A stretch of DNA of 64,000 nt from contig NZ_AUCT01000019.1 of NCBI RefSeq assembly GCF_000429905.1, forward strand, positions 102,193 through 166,192, written 5' to 3'. Shown here one piece after another: positions 62,543 to 64,000 of this stretch. Within the stretch, counting starts at the first letter, position 1. Each line of letters begins with the position of its first letter. The notes under the pieces were generated by a model that was not told the origin of the DNA, did not search any database, and saw only the letters and a program-made list of their open reading frames with translations. The position numbers and the translations under genes were made by a program. Origin of the DNA: Desulfatibacillum aliphaticivorans DSM 15576 (GTDB lineage: Bacteria > Desulfobacterota > Desulfobacteria > Desulfobacterales > Desulfatibacillaceae).

Positions 62543-63304
62543 ATGCCGCGCAGGAAGATGGAAATGGAGGATCTATCTCCCTTGGGTGTGTACAAGGAGG
62601 GGATGGAATGGAACCCGCTGGAAAAAGTCATATTCGAACGCCGCAGCATCCGGGCTTTTAAAAAAGAGCCTTTGCCCGACTCCATGATTCGCCGGATTCT
62701 TGAAGCCGGGCGTTTTGCGCCGTCCGCAGGCAACCAGCAGCCGTGGAAGTTCGCGGTGGTTAATAACCCGGAAATCCTGGCCGAGATGGAGGCGGACGCC
62801 GTCAAGATGGCCAAAATCATGATGTTCTTTCTGGATAACTCCCGAAGCGAGTTCCGCAGGAAATACACTTCGTGGTACACCCGTCTCATGATCCGCCTTA
62901 AGCCCAACGAACTGCACCCTGTGCCGTTCTCCCTGCTCAAGCTCATTGCTGACGGCAAAACGGGCGTGTTTCACGGCGCGCCAACCCTGATTTTACTGTT
63001 CCAGGACAAACGGGGAGTGTCATGCCCTCCCCTTGACATGGGCGTTTGCGGGGAGCACATGGTGCTGACGGCCCACTCCATGGGCGCGGGCGCGTGCTGG
63101 ATCGGGCTTGTCAAACTCCTGTTTTACTATCCCAAATGGCGGAAGTTTTTCGACCTCAAATGGCCTTACGAATGCAATGAGTGCATTGCTCTTGGCTGGC
63201 CCAAGGGGGATTACGACGGCGAGGTCAAACGGGAAATGCAGTTGGTGACCTGGTACGAAGGGGGCATGGACGAGCCTCCCAGAGTCGAAAGGCAGGGAGG
63301 GTGA
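62543..63304 (+). CDS. Nitroreductase-family FMN protein
   Basis: 253 aa. FERRSIRAFKKEPLP and FAPSAGNQQPWKFAVV are the nitroreductase fold and FMN-binding signatures; a GAGACWIGLVKLL segment follows. Extra cysteines (CNECIALG) occur near the end. AAGGAGGG precedes the ATG, 11 bases after the regulator. It is co-transcribed with a ferredoxin that starts 1 base after its stop, so ferredoxin-linked reduction of an organic substrate is likely. Compare the fused version at 9.7 kb. Confidence 0.88.
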   Translation: MPRRKMEMEDLSPLGVYKEGMEWNPLEKVIFERRSIRAFKKEPLPDSMIRRILEAGRFAPSAGNQQPWKFAVVNNPEILAEMEADAVKMAKIMMFFLDNSRSEFRRKYTSWYTRLMIRLKPNELHPVPFSLLKLIADGKTGVFHGAPTLILLFQDKRGVSCPPLDMGVCGEHMVLTAHSMGAGACWIGLVKLLFYYPKWRKFFDLKWPYECNECIALGWPKGDYDGEVKREMQLVTWYEGGMDEPPRVERQGG

Positions 63305-63305
63305 C

Positions 63306-63656
63306 ATGAAAAAACTTAGCGCGCTTGACCGGTTTAACATCCCGGATTATTTCGACCCCAAACAGCTTGTGACCGCAAATCTGGACTTCTCCGATGAAAA
63401 ATGCGTGCGGTGCCGGCTGTGCACCGTCATTTGTCCGGGGCGGTCCATTGTCATGGACCGGGGCGCAAAGGGAAAGAAAAAGCCCCTGCCTTACCTGGAG
63501 GAAATCGTGCCGGACATCACCGGCTGCATTGGGTGCGGCTGCTGTGCGGCGGCCTGTCCGGAAGGGGCGATTGCCGTTACGTCGGCCTTCTTGCCCACCA
63601 AATTCTACTTGCACCTGCACCAGACTGCGGACATGAGCTTCCCGAAAAAATATTGA
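63306..63656 (+). CDS. Two-cluster 4Fe-4S ferredoxin
   Basis: 116 aa. CVRCRLCTVICP (from Cys33) and CIGCGCCAAACP are two complete 4Fe-4S motifs separated by a charged linker of ~35 residues, longer than in clostridial ferredoxins. The N-terminal ~30 residues are not part of a known cluster. It begins 1 base after the nitroreductase stop with GGGAGGG upstream. It is probably the electron donor for that enzyme and possibly for the ATP-dependent reductase operon next door. Confidence 0.92.
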   Translation: MKKLSALDRFNIPDYFDPKQLVTANLDFSDEKCVRCRLCTVICPGRSIVMDRGAKGKKKPLPYLEEIVPDITGCIGCGCCAAACPEGAIAVTSAFLPTKFYLHLHQTADMSFPKKY

Positions 63657-63839
63657 GAAGGCGGGCGTTGTCGAAGCGCTATCCAGCCTGCGATTTATGA
63701 ATTATTTATTTATGTAGATATTATGGGTAATACGGGCGGCGATTCAGGCCAAGGGGGTTGACCCGCTCCTTGAAACCGTGGGTTAAGTAATTGGAAGCTG
63801 TTAGTTTTCAATCACTCAGAGCCACATCAAGGAGGGGTC
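63657..63839 (+). ncRNA. Possible IS110 left end with bridge-RNA region
   Basis: The ~180 bases before the IS110-type recombinase become AT-rich near 63700 and contain several short inverted segments (for example ACCCGCTCC...GTGGGT). In the IS110 group the 5' non-coding end produces a structured bridge RNA that pairs with donor and target DNA. Position and length fit, but I cannot fold or compare it here, and the element boundary is not determined. Confidence 0.4.
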
Positions 63840-64000
63840 ATGAACAAGGTACTTTATGTCGGAATGGATGTCCACAAAGAAAGCATCGTTGCAGCAACGG
63901 CGGAAGGGGCAAGCGGAGAGGTTGACATGTTCGGAACATGGCCTAACAACACGGCGGCGGTGGATAAAATACTGCATAAGCTGTCTTCCAAAGGGAGAGA
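63840..64000 (+). mobile_element. IS110-family transposase (partial, cut by window end)
   Basis: An open frame from ATG 63840 (GGAGGGG upstream) reads MNKVLYVGMDVHKESIVAAT..., the start of the DEDD-type recombinase of IS110 elements; the first catalytic Asp is in GMDVHKE. The frame stays open to the edge, so only ~53 residues are visible. IS110 enzymes insert circular intermediates without classical terminal inverted repeats. Whether the element is intact cannot be seen. Confidence 0.9.

Overview
The window is about 64 kb of gene-dense, fairly GC-rich bacterial chromosome. It looks like a strictly anaerobic, probably sulfate-reducing member of the Desulfobacterota (Desulfatibacillum-like; the genus is an inference from gene content). 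The signs are the siroheme-dependent heme genes ahbC-hemB-ahbD, ATP-dependent 2-hydroxyacyl-CoA dehydratase/benzoyl-CoA-reductase-type enzymes with their activases, rubrerythrin, many ferredoxin-like proteins, and a very large share of acyl-CoA metabolism. I recognise no rRNA, tRNA or CRISPR array.

Layout. 0.3-7.5 kb: an acyl-CoA ligase and an alcohol-forming fatty acyl-CoA reductase, divergent from a XylR/V4R-type sigma-54 activator, then a MaoC hydratase and a zinc-dependent phospholipase-C-like protein. 7.7-10.8 kb: small accessory proteins (DUF4375-like, SnoaL-like, cyclic-nucleotide-binding) and a ferredoxin-nitroreductase fusion. 11.1-19.5 kb: a MerR-TetR fusion regulator, then a rightward thiolase / PaaK-like ligase / epimerase / ferredoxin operon with a palindrome over its promoter, 3-hydroxyacyl-CoA dehydrogenase and a disulfide-type flavoprotein. 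20-22.4 kb: an exported DUF3089 hydrolase and a thiolase. 22.5-29.4 kb: a leftward surface-glycan operon with TPR-fused membrane proteins. 29.7-36.4 kb: a ClpX/HslU-like AAA protein, the alternative heme cluster, a CBS-ACT protein and an AT-rich orphan. 36.6-42.5 kb: a KamA-family radical SAM enzyme, a split RdgC-like pair, a nitronate-monooxygenase-like enzyme and a FIST sensory pair. 43-44 kb: a ParD-like/zeta toxin-antitoxin pair.

44-61.5 kb is the most distinctive part. A three-gene module (two activases plus one HgdB-type subunit) and a four-gene module (two activases plus two catalytic subunits) flank an acyl-CoA ligase, rubrerythrin and an unusual Asp-type ferredoxin. The four-gene module lies in a nine-gene leftward operon: SCP2-type thiolase, FATP-type ligase, two acyl-CoA dehydrogenases, two activases, two catalytic subunits and a GMC oxidoreductase with a ferredoxin-like cysteine cluster. 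A divergent FadR-type regulator (61.8 kb) with a perfect 17-bp palindrome probably controls it. I infer an ATP-driven reductive or dehydrating catabolic pathway for an activated, perhaps cyclic, acyl-CoA; the substrate is unknown. The window closes with a nitroreductase-ferredoxin pair and the start of an IS110-family element whose 5' non-coding end may encode a bridge RNA.

Starts were chosen from ribosome-binding sites and conserved N-termini, so several genes are shorter than their maximal open frame. All family assignments are from motif reading only; no database search was run.
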